From the NCBI GenBank assembly GCA_002698785.1, contig PAAG01000024.1, positions 62,001 through 126,000 of the forward strand: a DNA stretch of 64,000 nt, read 5' to 3'. Shown piece by piece: positions 44,690 through 53,306 of the stretch. The DNA comes from Verrucomicrobiales bacterium. Lineage in GTDB: Bacteria > Verrucomicrobiota > Verrucomicrobiia > Verrucomicrobiales > DEV007. A model generated the notes under the pieces. It worked only from the letters and a program-made list of their open reading frames with translations. It was not told where the DNA came from and ran no database searches. The translations under genes and the position numbers were made by a program. Numbering within the stretch: position 1 is the stretch's first letter; each line of letters begins with the position of its first letter.

Positions 44690-45547
44690 TCACAACCTTC
44701 CCGTGATCAGAGCGATCACGAGTCCGCAAAGAACACCAATTAAGAGGCAACTACAGAGAAAAAGAACGGTATTGAGGCTACTCTTTCGCCTCGGTTTACC
44801 AAATCGGGCAACTACGACGGACAGGTTATCAGCGTTTTCGCCACCAAGTTTTCTAGCTTCTTGAATGTGAAAGCGAGCCCAGTCTTTGAGGTCATACTTT
44901 GGCTGAATATCAATTTTCCATCGCCGCTTTTCCAGAGGCCCCCAAAACCCGTCGGAACAGAGTATGGCGAATCTGCACTTATCAGGGGCATCCTTCATGC
45001 AGCGGAGCTCGGGTTTGCAGCTTTCGACAAACCCTAGCGCGCGAAACACTTCGTTCTTTCCTTTGAAATGCGGAAGCTCTTCTTCAGTAATTTCATTCTG
45101 GTTCACGGCAGCCTGGGCAGCTGAATGATCGAGCGTCCGATGGATGGTCTTCCCGTTTTCGACTAAATAGAGCCGGGAGTCACCCATATGCCCCCAGTAT
45201 AACATCCCATCCCACCGTAACAGGGCTACTACGACTGCCTTGGAATCACCCCCATATTGCTCTCCCGCCTGCACGACTTTTTCATTTGCCTTGTCGAAGA
45301 AATACTGGAGAAAATCTTCTCCCTTAAATTCATCACCACGCGAGAGGGCACCTGTCACATGGTCCCACAAGGTGCCCGCATAATTTACGACAGCTCGAGA
45401 GGCTTCGGCACCACCGCCATGTCCTCCTGCCCCATCACATAAGACGAAGAAGGAAAGACCGTATTCTTTGCTCTCTTCTGCGAACACAGCATCCTGCTGT
45501 TCTTTTCTCGAACCGGGGTCTAAGGCGTAGGCGAAAGTGGAAGTCAT
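44690..45547 (-). CDS. PP2C-type protein phosphatase with C-terminal membrane anchor
   Basis: A 285-residue PPM phosphatase that removes phosphate from Ser/Thr residues. Metal-binding and catalytic motifs are intact: VLCDGAGGHGGGAEAS, WGHMGDSRLYLV, ILCSDGFWG and ADNLSVVVARF. The C-terminus has a single membrane segment (NTVLFLCSCLLIGVLCGLVIALI), so the catalytic domain faces the cytoplasm. It lies 47 bases downstream of the Ser/Thr kinase on the same strand, a standard kinase-phosphatase pair. Confidence 0.9.
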   Translation of the reverse strand: MTSTFAYALDPGSRKEQQDAVFAEESKEYGLSFFVLCDGAGGHGGGAEASRAVVNYAGTLWDHVTGALSRGDEFKGEDFLQYFFDKANEKVVQAGEQYGGDSKAVVVALLRWDGMLYWGHMGDSRLYLVENGKTIHRTLDHSAAQAAVNQNEITEEELPHFKGKNEVFRALGFVESCKPELRCMKDAPDKCRFAILCSDGFWGPLEKRRWKIDIQPKYDLKDWARFHIQEARKLGGENADNLSVVVARFGKPRRKSSLNTVLFLCSCLLIGVLCGLVIALITGRL

Positions 45548-45594
45548 CCTTTCAATCTTAGCTAGGAAGTAGGCGAATCGGTCAAAATGTCGAG

Positions 45595-48363
45595 TCAGGA
45601 TTTTGATTCGGAGACAATCAGCAACTGTCCATTAATCTCTTCGACCCCGAGCACAATACTCTTGTAGGCTGACTCTCCAGAGGGATACCTCGTAAAATTT
45701 GCGGTAAAGCGGATTGTGAACCGCCCATTGTAATAGCTGTAGTCCGGGCCGTTAACAATGGACCAATTGCCGTGCTTGTTTCGGTATTCTCTCACATCCG
45801 CAGCCAGCTTCGATTTCGACCATCGTTCCCCGTAGTAGTTGATACTCGAAGCATATAAGTCACTGTGATCCTTACCATTGTAAGTCGTCTGATTGTTTGT
45901 GCGGATGAATTCATCCACGAGTCGATTTAACGCTGTTTTCCCGGAGCTCGAGATTCCAGAAACTGAGCTGAGCTTTGTTGCGGAAGACATCTCAACAATT
46001 TTCAATTGGTCATTTACGACACGTACCTTCACTGACTTCCTGTAGGTTTCATTCAATTGGGTGTAGCCGGAGGACAATTCTGCCAGGAAAGTAAACGATG
46101 CTGTCCAAGTCTGATTCCCTACAGAAGTTGGCGATACTGAGCTTTCTAGAGAATACGTGCGGTTCGGCCACTTTCTTGCATGTTCGCTCGCTTCACTTCG
46201 CAATTGAAAACTCGAAACCGATCGTCCGTCCTGAAAGACGGTTGATGCAAAATATGACGATTGTCCGGAGCTTCCCGAGTTTCCTGCGCGAATGAAATTT
46301 CCGATAAATGTTGCGACATCAGAAGAAGTGAAACTGACTTTCTCAGAATTTAACTTCGCCAGATCGAGCTTATCCCGGTTGGAGGAAGTCAGTTGAGAGC
46401 GCTTCGAAGAGAAGTCGCCGTATAGATCTCTCCACGCTGCTTTCACCTGATCAGAGGTGTAATAAGCTTTTCCCTCCATGTTTTTTGCAGATTGATAAGC
46501 AGTTTGAAATTCGTCATTCACCTTTTGCGAAGACGAGATACTCGATGATGAGCGAGTTCCAGAACCGCCTGTGCCGCTACTTGCGGTAGAATTTCCTAAA
46601 AAAGGTTTACCGGAGGAGGGTTTGGTCGGAGTTGATGGTTTACTCGTGCCACTCTGGTTCAAGCTATCGAGTTCATCGCGGGCCATGGTAACCAGCCGTT
46701 GCTCATCCGACGTCAATCCCGAGCGGTCCTCGTATTTAAAAAGAAAGCCGGACCAGATATTTTTCTTCCCTTCATTGGTGAGGCTCGGATGTTCAACCGC
46801 GTTCGCTGCTTCCTGATATGCATCCCTGACCGACAGTCCGCCCCCCTGCCCCTGCAGAATCATGTAGCAAGCCAGGATAATTGAGACTAGCGCCAATACT
46901 CCCAGAAACACGAGAATAGGAACCGGATTTGTAGAAGCCTTAGGCTGCGTATTCGCCTTGGTAGTCGTGGAAGTTTCCGGCTGCACCTCTTTGAACTCAG
47001 CTTTCTGCTTTTCAGGACGCGGAGGCGGAGAAGGTGGCTTTTTTTTCTGTGGAGGCGGTTTCCTAGAGGGCGACCGTTGCTCCGGAGGACGCGAATCCTT
47101 TTGAGAAGCAGCCTCAGACGCCGGTATAGAAGGGGGAGAAGTCGTAGAACGTACTTCCTTCTTGGTCCCCTTAATCGGAGGAGGGCTACTCTTCGAGCTT
47201 GAAGCATCAGGCCTACTGGTGATCGGTGGCGGTCCGGTCTTTGGTACTGCAGGGACAACAGCGACTGGAGAGTCATCCTTTGAACGATCTACAACAGTCT
47301 CTTCTGTGTCATTCAACGAATCATCCAGCTCTTCGTCGATACCCGCTTCTTCCCAGCCTTCTGAACTACTTGGCGCAATATGAATCGGAGCCCCTCCTAT
47401 AGAAGCAAACAAATCCGTTTTCCACTCCCCTACAGTCTGTGGTCGATCTGAGACTTTTAATTCGAGCGCCTGGTCAACGGCACGCAGAAAGCCTTCGTCG
47501 TATAGACCCGAATACCCGCCAGCCAGATTTCGAATTTCTTCCTCCTGAAAGCGATCGTTCGCGTCAGGTGGAGCAGCCCCGACGATTGCGTGATAAATTG
47601 TTGCAGCAAGACTGTAGATGTCACTCCATGGACCACACTTCCCTTTCGCGGAAGTTTGTTCAGGAGGAGTGTATCCCCTGGATCGCATTTCCGTGAGCGT
47701 GTCTGTCTGCTCGCTCGTGAAGTAGCGAGCAGATCCGAAATCTATCAACACAGGAAAGACAGAAGCACCATATTCCTGTTTTAATTTTTCATCGGCAGAA
47801 AGCACGATATTCGAAGGTTTGATGTCCCTGTGATAGCAATTCGCAGCATGCAGGGCCTCCAGCGCGTCGCACATCGGTGAGGTAATTTCGGCCAACTCCT
47901 CGCCCGTGAAGTGATTCGCACTCGCCCATCGACTTTCGATCTCGTCTGAAAGAGGAACTCCTTCGATGTATTCCATGACGATGTAGGCGGTGCCGTGTTC
48001 CTCAAAATATTCCTTTATCCCAACGATTGAGGGTTGCCTGGAAAACTTTTCCAGTTTCTTTGCCTCCTCGATGAAGTTCTTCATCGACCAATCGAATGGC
48101 CGGTCATCTCCATTCGAGATAACCTCCTTTTCTGTCATCGAAATGCGAGTCGCATATTGGCGAGGAAAGTTCTCTTTGATCGCGACAAAGCATTCCAGGT
48201 TCTTATCCCATGCCTTGTAAGTAATTCCGAATCCACCGCAACCGATCACCTCCCGAATTTCAAAATTCTTCAGCAACGATTGTCCCGGCTTAAGAAAAGG
48301 GTTTTTCCTGGCCTCAATCCGTCGCCGGCGTTCTGAATCAGTTTCTTTCGATTGTTCTTTCAC
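45595..48363 (-). CDS. membrane Ser/Thr protein kinase with tandem NTF2-like C-terminal repeats
   Basis: A 922-residue receptor-type kinase. The N-terminal kinase domain (about 34-325) has an intact G-loop GCGGFGITY, the VAIKE Lys, YHRDIKPSN (HRD 178-180), DFGSARY (DFG 208-210) and GYTPPEQ. A Pro/Ser/Lys-rich linker (about 370-475) precedes one membrane segment (about 481-503). The extracytoplasmic part is Ser/Thr-rich. Its end (about 690-922) looks like two copies of a roughly 110-residue domain with NTF2/SnoaL-like character (VATFIGNFIRAGN... and LNRLVDEFIRTNN..., each ending in VRVVNDQLKIVE- or VEEINGQLLIVS-type strands). These could sense an envelope ligand. Confidence 0.85.
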   Translation of the reverse strand: MKEQSKETDSERRRRIEARKNPFLKPGQSLLKNFEIREVIGCGGFGITYKAWDKNLECFVAIKENFPRQYATRISMTEKEVISNGDDRPFDWSMKNFIEEAKKLEKFSRQPSIVGIKEYFEEHGTAYIVMEYIEGVPLSDEIESRWASANHFTGEELAEITSPMCDALEALHAANCYHRDIKPSNIVLSADEKLKQEYGASVFPVLIDFGSARYFTSEQTDTLTEMRSRGYTPPEQTSAKGKCGPWSDIYSLAATIYHAIVGAAPPDANDRFQEEEIRNLAGGYSGLYDEGFLRAVDQALELKVSDRPQTVGEWKTDLFASIGGAPIHIAPSSSEGWEEAGIDEELDDSLNDTEETVVDRSKDDSPVAVVPAVPKTGPPPITSRPDASSSKSSPPPIKGTKKEVRSTTSPPSIPASEAASQKDSRPPEQRSPSRKPPPQKKKPPSPPPRPEKQKAEFKEVQPETSTTTKANTQPKASTNPVPILVFLGVLALVSIILACYMILQGQGGGLSVRDAYQEAANAVEHPSLTNEGKKNIWSGFLFKYEDRSGLTSDEQRLVTMARDELDSLNQSGTSKPSTPTKPSSGKPFLGNSTASSGTGGSGTRSSSSISSSQKVNDEFQTAYQSAKNMEGKAYYTSDQVKAAWRDLYGDFSSKRSQLTSSNRDKLDLAKLNSEKVSFTSSDVATFIGNFIRAGNSGSSGQSSYFASTVFQDGRSVSSFQLRSEASEHARKWPNRTYSLESSVSPTSVGNQTWTASFTFLAELSSGYTQLNETYRKSVKVRVVNDQLKIVEMSSATKLSSVSGISSSGKTALNRLVDEFIRTNNQTTYNGKDHSDLYASSINYYGERWSKSKLAADVREYRNKHGNWSIVNGPDYSYYNGRFTIRFTANFTRYPSGESAYKSIVLGVEEINGQLLIVSESKS

Positions 48364-48625
48364 GGCACGGCTCGGTTTATCCCGAAATTCTCAGGGTCTG
48401 TCTACTATCTACGGGTATCTAAGATGAAATGAGATGTCAGCATTTTTCTTTCCAAGAAAAATTACCTACTCGCGTTTTTCGAATAAAGGGAAAGTGACGA
48501 TTCTTATTCTGATCAAGAGTGATGAATTCTTCCATAATTTTCAGCCAGCTCCGCCTTGGACTGGTTGACGGGCATGTCATTTTTGGCCATCGTTCACCAG
48601 ATCGAATTCTGCTCACGACAATCAC
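48364..48625. other. divergent intergenic region of the kinase and lysozyme-like genes
   Basis: 262 bases between two divergent gene starts, AT-rich, with several runs of T. Probably contains both promoters, but I cannot place a -10/-35 pair with confidence. No gene is evident. Confidence 0.4.
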
Positions 48626-50497
48626 ATGAAGTTAAAGCATTATTTTCTCGGTACACTGCTCTGGATTTTCGGATGTCTGGTGGGCTTCTTTGTTCTCCCC
48701 TCGCTGATCAATTCTTCCACTCCTAAGCCCGAACAACCACCTCAGGGAAATCAGCAAAACCCTCCGACAGCTTCTCAAAATGTTTCAAACAATCCGGAGA
48801 AGGTCATTGGCGAAGCAGATGATACAGAAAAGGAAGAAGTGGTTACAGCAACTGAAGGAGAGGAGAATACAAAAATTGAAGCCCCAATCGAAACCGAAGG
48901 TCATCAAAATCTTCCAAGCGATCCTGTCGCCCAGGTGAGACAGGACACAGAAGAAATTCCTTTAGAGGAAATACCTCCCGTTGATGAACCAGTGGCAGAT
49001 ATGCTCGCAGGGTCCCCTCCTCCAGCTGATCTTCTCGGTATGTCCGGCAAACTGATCCGACAAGCAGTCGATGAGCTCAGCATCGGATGCGCGTGGCACC
49101 CTTGGAATTCATTTCCCTCCGCAGGAGCAATAGGACTTCCCTGGTATCAAAGTGATGAGAATCCAAAAGTGCACTACAGTCTCAAAAACTTCCTTGAGTT
49201 TTACGGAAGTCAAAATGATCTGCCACCGATTCCCGCTGAATTCTCAGCAACCCCTCCCTATCGATTAAAAGAACCGAAGGACATCCCAAGTATCCCACGG
49301 CCAATTGCGGACTTTTTTCTTCGGACAACTCAGGAGCAATCTGTTTTCTTACATCACCAACTGCGGGAGAAAAAAGACCTTCTAATTGCAGATCCTCAGA
49401 ATCTGAGTGCTAAGTCTGCCTTCGATACCATGCTTCATTCCCGAGAGGGGTTCGCCCTTCTGGGTGCATACACTTCCCTTTTTGGACTCGGCCTCGAACC
49501 CCAACAGAGCCCCGTGAGCCTACTTGAAGTATTCAAGCGATTCCCTCAGACACCGGCTTCCCCAGAATCCTCATCAGAAGAAGCCTCAAGACAACAGTTT
49601 CTTGCAGCCACACAAGCTACCCTTACACAAGCGCCTGGACCTGAAAATATCCGTAAAGCGCAACTCGATGCATGGAATGCTGCCTTGGAGCGCCTCTCCG
49701 CCCCACCTGAAACTACCGAACCTATAAAAGCGGAACCGGTGGTAACCGAAAATGTATCTCTGGACGAGTTACTCAACTACCCGGGCTTCGCCGAGAAGGC
49801 GGGAAAGAGAATATGGCAGAGTGAATGTGCAGGAACCAAAGCGGGTTTAACTTCTTGGAACAGCGGTGAGGGTTTCGCGTCTTTAGGAATCGGTCACTTC
49901 CTCTGGTATCCCTCTGGTAAGGAGTTCGAATTCGAAGAAAGCTTCCCAGACCTCTTGAAATTCTATCAAGCCAATCACTCAAGATTGCCTCGCCCGATTC
50001 CTCAGTGGCTACTCGAAACTGAAGATTGTCCCTGGAGTACGAAGTCCGAATTTGAGAAAGCGGCCAACGATGCGCGAATGGTACAGCTGCGCGATTACCT
50101 CTACGAGACTGTCCCGCTGCAAACCGAGTTTATCTACGAACGCCTAAAAGCTTCCCGAGCGAAGTTACTCGAAAATACCGATCCTGAGAACAGGGCGCGC
50201 GTCGGACAAGTCTTTGATACACTGCTGAAAACCCCTCCCGGATTTTTTGCTATGTTAGACTACGTCAACTTCAAGGGAGAGGGCACCAGTCCGAAGGAGC
50301 GTTACAACGACGAGGGCTGGGGGCTGCTTCAGGTTCTTGAGAAAATGCCGGAGGACGTTTCTCCGAAAAATGCACACAAAGCATTTTCCACAGCTGCTAC
50401 AGCAACACTGACGCGACGCACGCAGAACAACCCAAAGGATAAGAAATGGCTGAACGGGTGGACAAATCGGACAAGCGCATACGCGAACGATTTTTAA
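48626..50497 (+). CDS. membrane-anchored protein with two tandem lysozyme-like domains
   Basis: A 623-residue protein with an N-terminal membrane anchor (HYFLGTLLWIFGCLVGFFVLP) and a Pro/Glu/Thr-rich linker (about 30-135). Two homologous blocks follow, at about 143-355 and 381-623. The second has IWQSECAGT, LTSWNSGEGFASLGIGHFLWYP and PQWLLETEDCPW; the Glu plus GIGH pattern recalls T4-type lysozyme (Glu then YTIGIGH). The first has the matching AVDELSIGCAWHPWNSFPSAGAIGLPWY, in which GIGH has become AIGL. Wall cleavage or binding is inferred; the fold is not proven. It is transcribed opposite to the flanking kinase and CsgG-like genes. Confidence 0.7.
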   Translation: MKLKHYFLGTLLWIFGCLVGFFVLPSLINSSTPKPEQPPQGNQQNPPTASQNVSNNPEKVIGEADDTEKEEVVTATEGEENTKIEAPIETEGHQNLPSDPVAQVRQDTEEIPLEEIPPVDEPVADMLAGSPPPADLLGMSGKLIRQAVDELSIGCAWHPWNSFPSAGAIGLPWYQSDENPKVHYSLKNFLEFYGSQNDLPPIPAEFSATPPYRLKEPKDIPSIPRPIADFFLRTTQEQSVFLHHQLREKKDLLIADPQNLSAKSAFDTMLHSREGFALLGAYTSLFGLGLEPQQSPVSLLEVFKRFPQTPASPESSSEEASRQQFLAATQATLTQAPGPENIRKAQLDAWNAALERLSAPPETTEPIKAEPVVTENVSLDELLNYPGFAEKAGKRIWQSECAGTKAGLTSWNSGEGFASLGIGHFLWYPSGKEFEFEESFPDLLKFYQANHSRLPRPIPQWLLETEDCPWSTKSEFEKAANDARMVQLRDYLYETVPLQTEFIYERLKASRAKLLENTDPENRARVGQVFDTLLKTPPGFFAMLDYVNFKGEGTSPKERYNDEGWGLLQVLEKMPEDVSPKNAHKAFSTAATATLTRRTQNNPKDKKWLNGWTNRTSAYANDF

Positions 50498-50505
50498 CCG
50501 TGAAC

Positions 50506-51156
50506 TTATCTCGGTCTGCGCGCCTTCTTTAGCGAACGCCGAATCAACGCGAGGAAGATAAGCACGGCAAGGATACATCCACCGATGATCAAATAGAGCC
50601 GAATCTGCCCCTGCGTGTAAAAAGACTGCGTTTTTCGGAGTGCTTCACCTCCCCACAACACCTTAGCGGTTTCTACTTCCTGCACTTGGAGGTTTGCTCG
50701 GACGGAGAAAGAATTGTTCCCAAGTCTCGTGATGTCAATTCTGGTAAAAGCGACAGCATCGGCACCTTGGATGCGACCGAACTTCTGAACCGTCGCCGGA
50801 TCCATGACATCGACGTAGTTGTCATTCCACTCGATTTCACTGAGAACATTGGCGAGCGAGGAATCCGCGCGCGTAAATACTTGGAGACCGGTCTCATCAG
50901 ACAAATTCGAAAGGGTATTTTCTGCCTGTATCGTGAAGTAACCCGAATCAACATCTCGCTGAATGGGTAAGATGGCGACTCCGTTCGTCCCTTCGTTTCC
51001 GAACTCGGCAGCGAACTCACTCGCCACAGCTTCGATTGCCTCCTTGCCCATGGTCTTAATCGCGTCCATTTCGTCGGGCGTGTAGTTTTCTTGAGCAAAG
51101 ACCGACAAGCTACAAAGTAGCAGCCCTGTCGCTATGGTTGCGGAAAAGATTTTCAT
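50506..51156 (-). CDS. CsgG/LpoB-like periplasmic domain protein with C-terminal membrane anchor
   Basis: A 216-residue protein: signal peptide (MKIFSATIATGLLLCSLSVFA), a domain of about 110 residues (VAILPIQRD, DETGLQVFTRADSSLANVLSEIEW, FGRIQGADAVAFTRID), then one membrane segment (LYLIIGGCILAVLIFLALI) and a basic tail. The domain pattern (IAVLP-start, RADxxL, GADAV) resembles CsgG/LpoB-type folds, which in LpoB activate a penicillin-binding protein. Anchoring by a C-terminal helix instead of a lipid is unusual for these. Assignment is by pattern only. Confidence 0.6.
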   Translation of the reverse strand: MKIFSATIATGLLLCSLSVFAQENYTPDEMDAIKTMGKEAIEAVASEFAAEFGNEGTNGVAILPIQRDVDSGYFTIQAENTLSNLSDETGLQVFTRADSSLANVLSEIEWNDNYVDVMDPATVQKFGRIQGADAVAFTRIDITRLGNNSFSVRANLQVQEVETAKVLWGGEALRKTQSFYTQGQIRLYLIIGGCILAVLIFLALIRRSLKKARRPR

Positions 51157-51213
51157 GATTTTAATTCTCTTCGATTAGTAAAGTATAGTTTTGTCAGGTT
51201 TCGCTCCCCGAGA

Positions 51214-52158
51214 TTATTCGACAAACCAATCCTTGTACGCTTCCCGGATCTGCTTATTTCCTTTGAAGCGAAAGGGTTTCTTCTTTTTCTTTCCCTTGTT
51301 GGCTTCTGGCCACTCCTCCAGGTGAGCTCTCCAGAAATTTTCCGTGTGAGGTGCTGCAACAATTTCGATGATCGCCACTTTTGTGTTCTTGTCGTATTTC
51401 ATTTGCCGGACGTGATAGACGCCCTCCAGCTCCTGCGCATATTCGATGATCCTTGCAAGGTGCTGGTTGTCTTTCACATCATGAAACTCTGCTTCCAGAA
51501 CTAAGTGCTTGTGTGCTTTTTCCAGAAGCTTTGCGATGACTTCTTTGACAGCTGCGTCTGCGGATTCCTCTCGAGCGGTTCTTTCGGCTTCATATTGGTC
51601 AGCCATTCGGTCCCCATTCATACGCGATGTGTGGATTGCGAGAATCTCTTCTGAAAGCGGACTATATGCTGTGATCGTAGTTTCAGCCTCAAACAGAGCA
51701 GAGTTCCCCAGCTTGTTCTTCAAGCGAGAGTCTGTCTGGACGTGCACCACAAAATCAGCGTAGCGATCGTTACCCATCTCATGCATGCGCTTGGGGCTCA
51801 GTTCTTCTTCTTCGAGTTGAATGGCAGATGGAAACACTCGGAAGTGAACGTCCGAAAACCGCTGTTTCATCAATTTATCAACGTCTGCGGCCTGCGGAGA
51901 AAGCACAAGAAGCATGCGCATACAACCAAGCTCCGTAATCTGGACGCCTTCGGTCAGTGCGTCCTGATCTACATCAGGAGGAGTGGTAAATGGGGCAACT
52001 CCAGAGTCGGGCTTTTCAGTAGCTGGAGACGGTTCATCATTCCCCGCTGAAATCTCTCCCGTGTCCGAAACTACGTCAGCAAAGAGTTGACTTCCAGATC
52101 CCGCAATCAAGATCGAGACAAGCACGACAGTGGGCAGTTGGAGTAATTTCTGTTTCAT
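51214..52158 (-). CDS. secreted hypothetical protein, 314 aa
   Basis: A signal peptide (MKQKLLQLPTVVLVSILIAG) is followed by an acidic linker and about 240 residues of alpha/beta character with no recognised family. It contains ITELGCMRMLLVLSPQAADVDKLM and VKEVIAKLLEKAHKHLVLEAEF, and the C-terminus is strongly basic (GKKKKKPFRFKG). It lies 23 bases downstream of the divergent PP2C-like gene and 57 bases upstream of the CsgG-like gene, on the same strand. A periplasmic role alongside these envelope genes is inferred. Confidence 0.6.
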   Translation of the reverse strand: MKQKLLQLPTVVLVSILIAGSGSQLFADVVSDTGEISAGNDEPSPATEKPDSGVAPFTTPPDVDQDALTEGVQITELGCMRMLLVLSPQAADVDKLMKQRFSDVHFRVFPSAIQLEEEELSPKRMHEMGNDRYADFVVHVQTDSRLKNKLGNSALFEAETTITAYSPLSEEILAIHTSRMNGDRMADQYEAERTAREESADAAVKEVIAKLLEKAHKHLVLEAEFHDVKDNQHLARIIEYAQELEGVYHVRQMKYDKNTKVAIIEIVAAPHTENFWRAHLEEWPEANKGKKKKKPFRFKGNKQIREAYKDWFVE

Positions 52159-52181
52159 AATTCTAAGAGGGAATGCAGATT

Positions 52182-53261
52182 TCAGTTTTCCGGTTCAGTC
52201 GGCAAATTTTCTTCAACAGTGGGTTCCCGGGACTCCGTCTCGCCCTCGACGTCAGGCTCAGAACCAGGGTTTTCTATCTCTTCCTGTTCGACGATCGGAT
52301 TCGCTTCAATTTCACGGTCAAATGCGCCCGATTCCTCCAAATATATCATTGCGAATTTCCAGGCAACAAATCCAAGCAATGCAATTCCTGCCACAGTGAG
52401 AAGAAACCCAAAAACTTTGCGTAGCAAGGACATGCGGCTCACTGAATCTTCGACCTGAACCGAATCTGTCTCTCCTTCCTTAACAATCGAGTTCGATTCA
52501 GCCCCAGTCTCTCTCAACTCATCTTGTGACGTAGTCTCAGGAGGATCGAGTTCAACTCCTAGAAACGTGATATCGTCGAGCAACTCCCGTTTCCCGATCC
52601 AATTCGCGATGGTCCCTTTCTCAAACGAGACACGCTCACCTGAAACTAACAGGTCACGAATCCGAGAGATACCTACCATTTCCTCCAAGCCATCTGAGAG
52701 CAGCAGTAAACGATTCACAGATTCCCGTTCGAAAGTTTCAAGGTCAGAAGTTTGGGAGGCGATGGTAGATTCTCCCATGTAAACCCCTTCCCGGAGATGC
52801 CTTACCTCGGGGACATCTCCATCCCTTGGAAGGATAGAACTGCCCCCCGCCCTGGTGGTATCGCTAAAGCGAAAGCACAAGCCCGAATCCAAACCCACAT
52901 ATGCAGCACAGTCCCCCACGCCACCCATGTAGACTTTACGATTTCCGACAAGAACGAATACAACTGCGGCCCAGCAATTGTCAGACTCGTCTACCATTCG
53001 CTGATTGGCTACCATCATAATATCAACAAGGATACGATCACCCATACCAGCATCTACTTCCTTGCCCAATGTCGCCTTCCCCCTCGATTCCAAATAAGAA
53101 TCAACAGCGTTTATCAAGACACCCGCACTACCAGGTTGCGCCACTGACGGGGCATCAGCCACTAGTCCGATCCAACATCCCTCGCCTAACGAAAACGAAA
53201 CATACCCGTCACCATTGGTTCCGCCGGGATTCATTGGATAGCTGGCGGCGAATGGTTTCAT
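52182..53261 (-). CDS. divergent PP2C-like protein with membrane anchor (probably inactive or altered)
   Basis: A 359-residue protein with a recognisable PPM fold but altered catalytic motifs. The first motif reads TNGDGYVS (usually xNEDx), the second LVADAPSVAQPG (the DGHGG Asp kept, the following glycines lost), and the third GVGDCAAYV (usually GDSR). The later LLLLSDGLEEMV and DDITFLGVEL are intact. A membrane segment (SLLRKVFGFLLTVAGIALLGFVAWKFAMIYL) near residue 280-305 is followed by a short Glu/Pro-rich tail. Loss of the first metal-binding motif makes activity doubtful. Next to two pseudokinases on the same strand. Confidence 0.75.
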   Translation of the reverse strand: MKPFAASYPMNPGGTNGDGYVSFSLGEGCWIGLVADAPSVAQPGSAGVLINAVDSYLESRGKATLGKEVDAGMGDRILVDIMMVANQRMVDESDNCWAAVVFVLVGNRKVYMGGVGDCAAYVGLDSGLCFRFSDTTRAGGSSILPRDGDVPEVRHLREGVYMGESTIASQTSDLETFERESVNRLLLLSDGLEEMVGISRIRDLLVSGERVSFEKGTIANWIGKRELLDDITFLGVELDPPETTSQDELRETGAESNSIVKEGETDSVQVEDSVSRMSLLRKVFGFLLTVAGIALLGFVAWKFAMIYLEESGAFDREIEANPIVEQEEIENPGSEPDVEGETESREPTVEENLPTEPEN

Positions 53262-53306
53262 GATTTGTGAAAGGAGCGTTTCCAGGCGGCGGAGCCTTTT
53301 TTGAAA

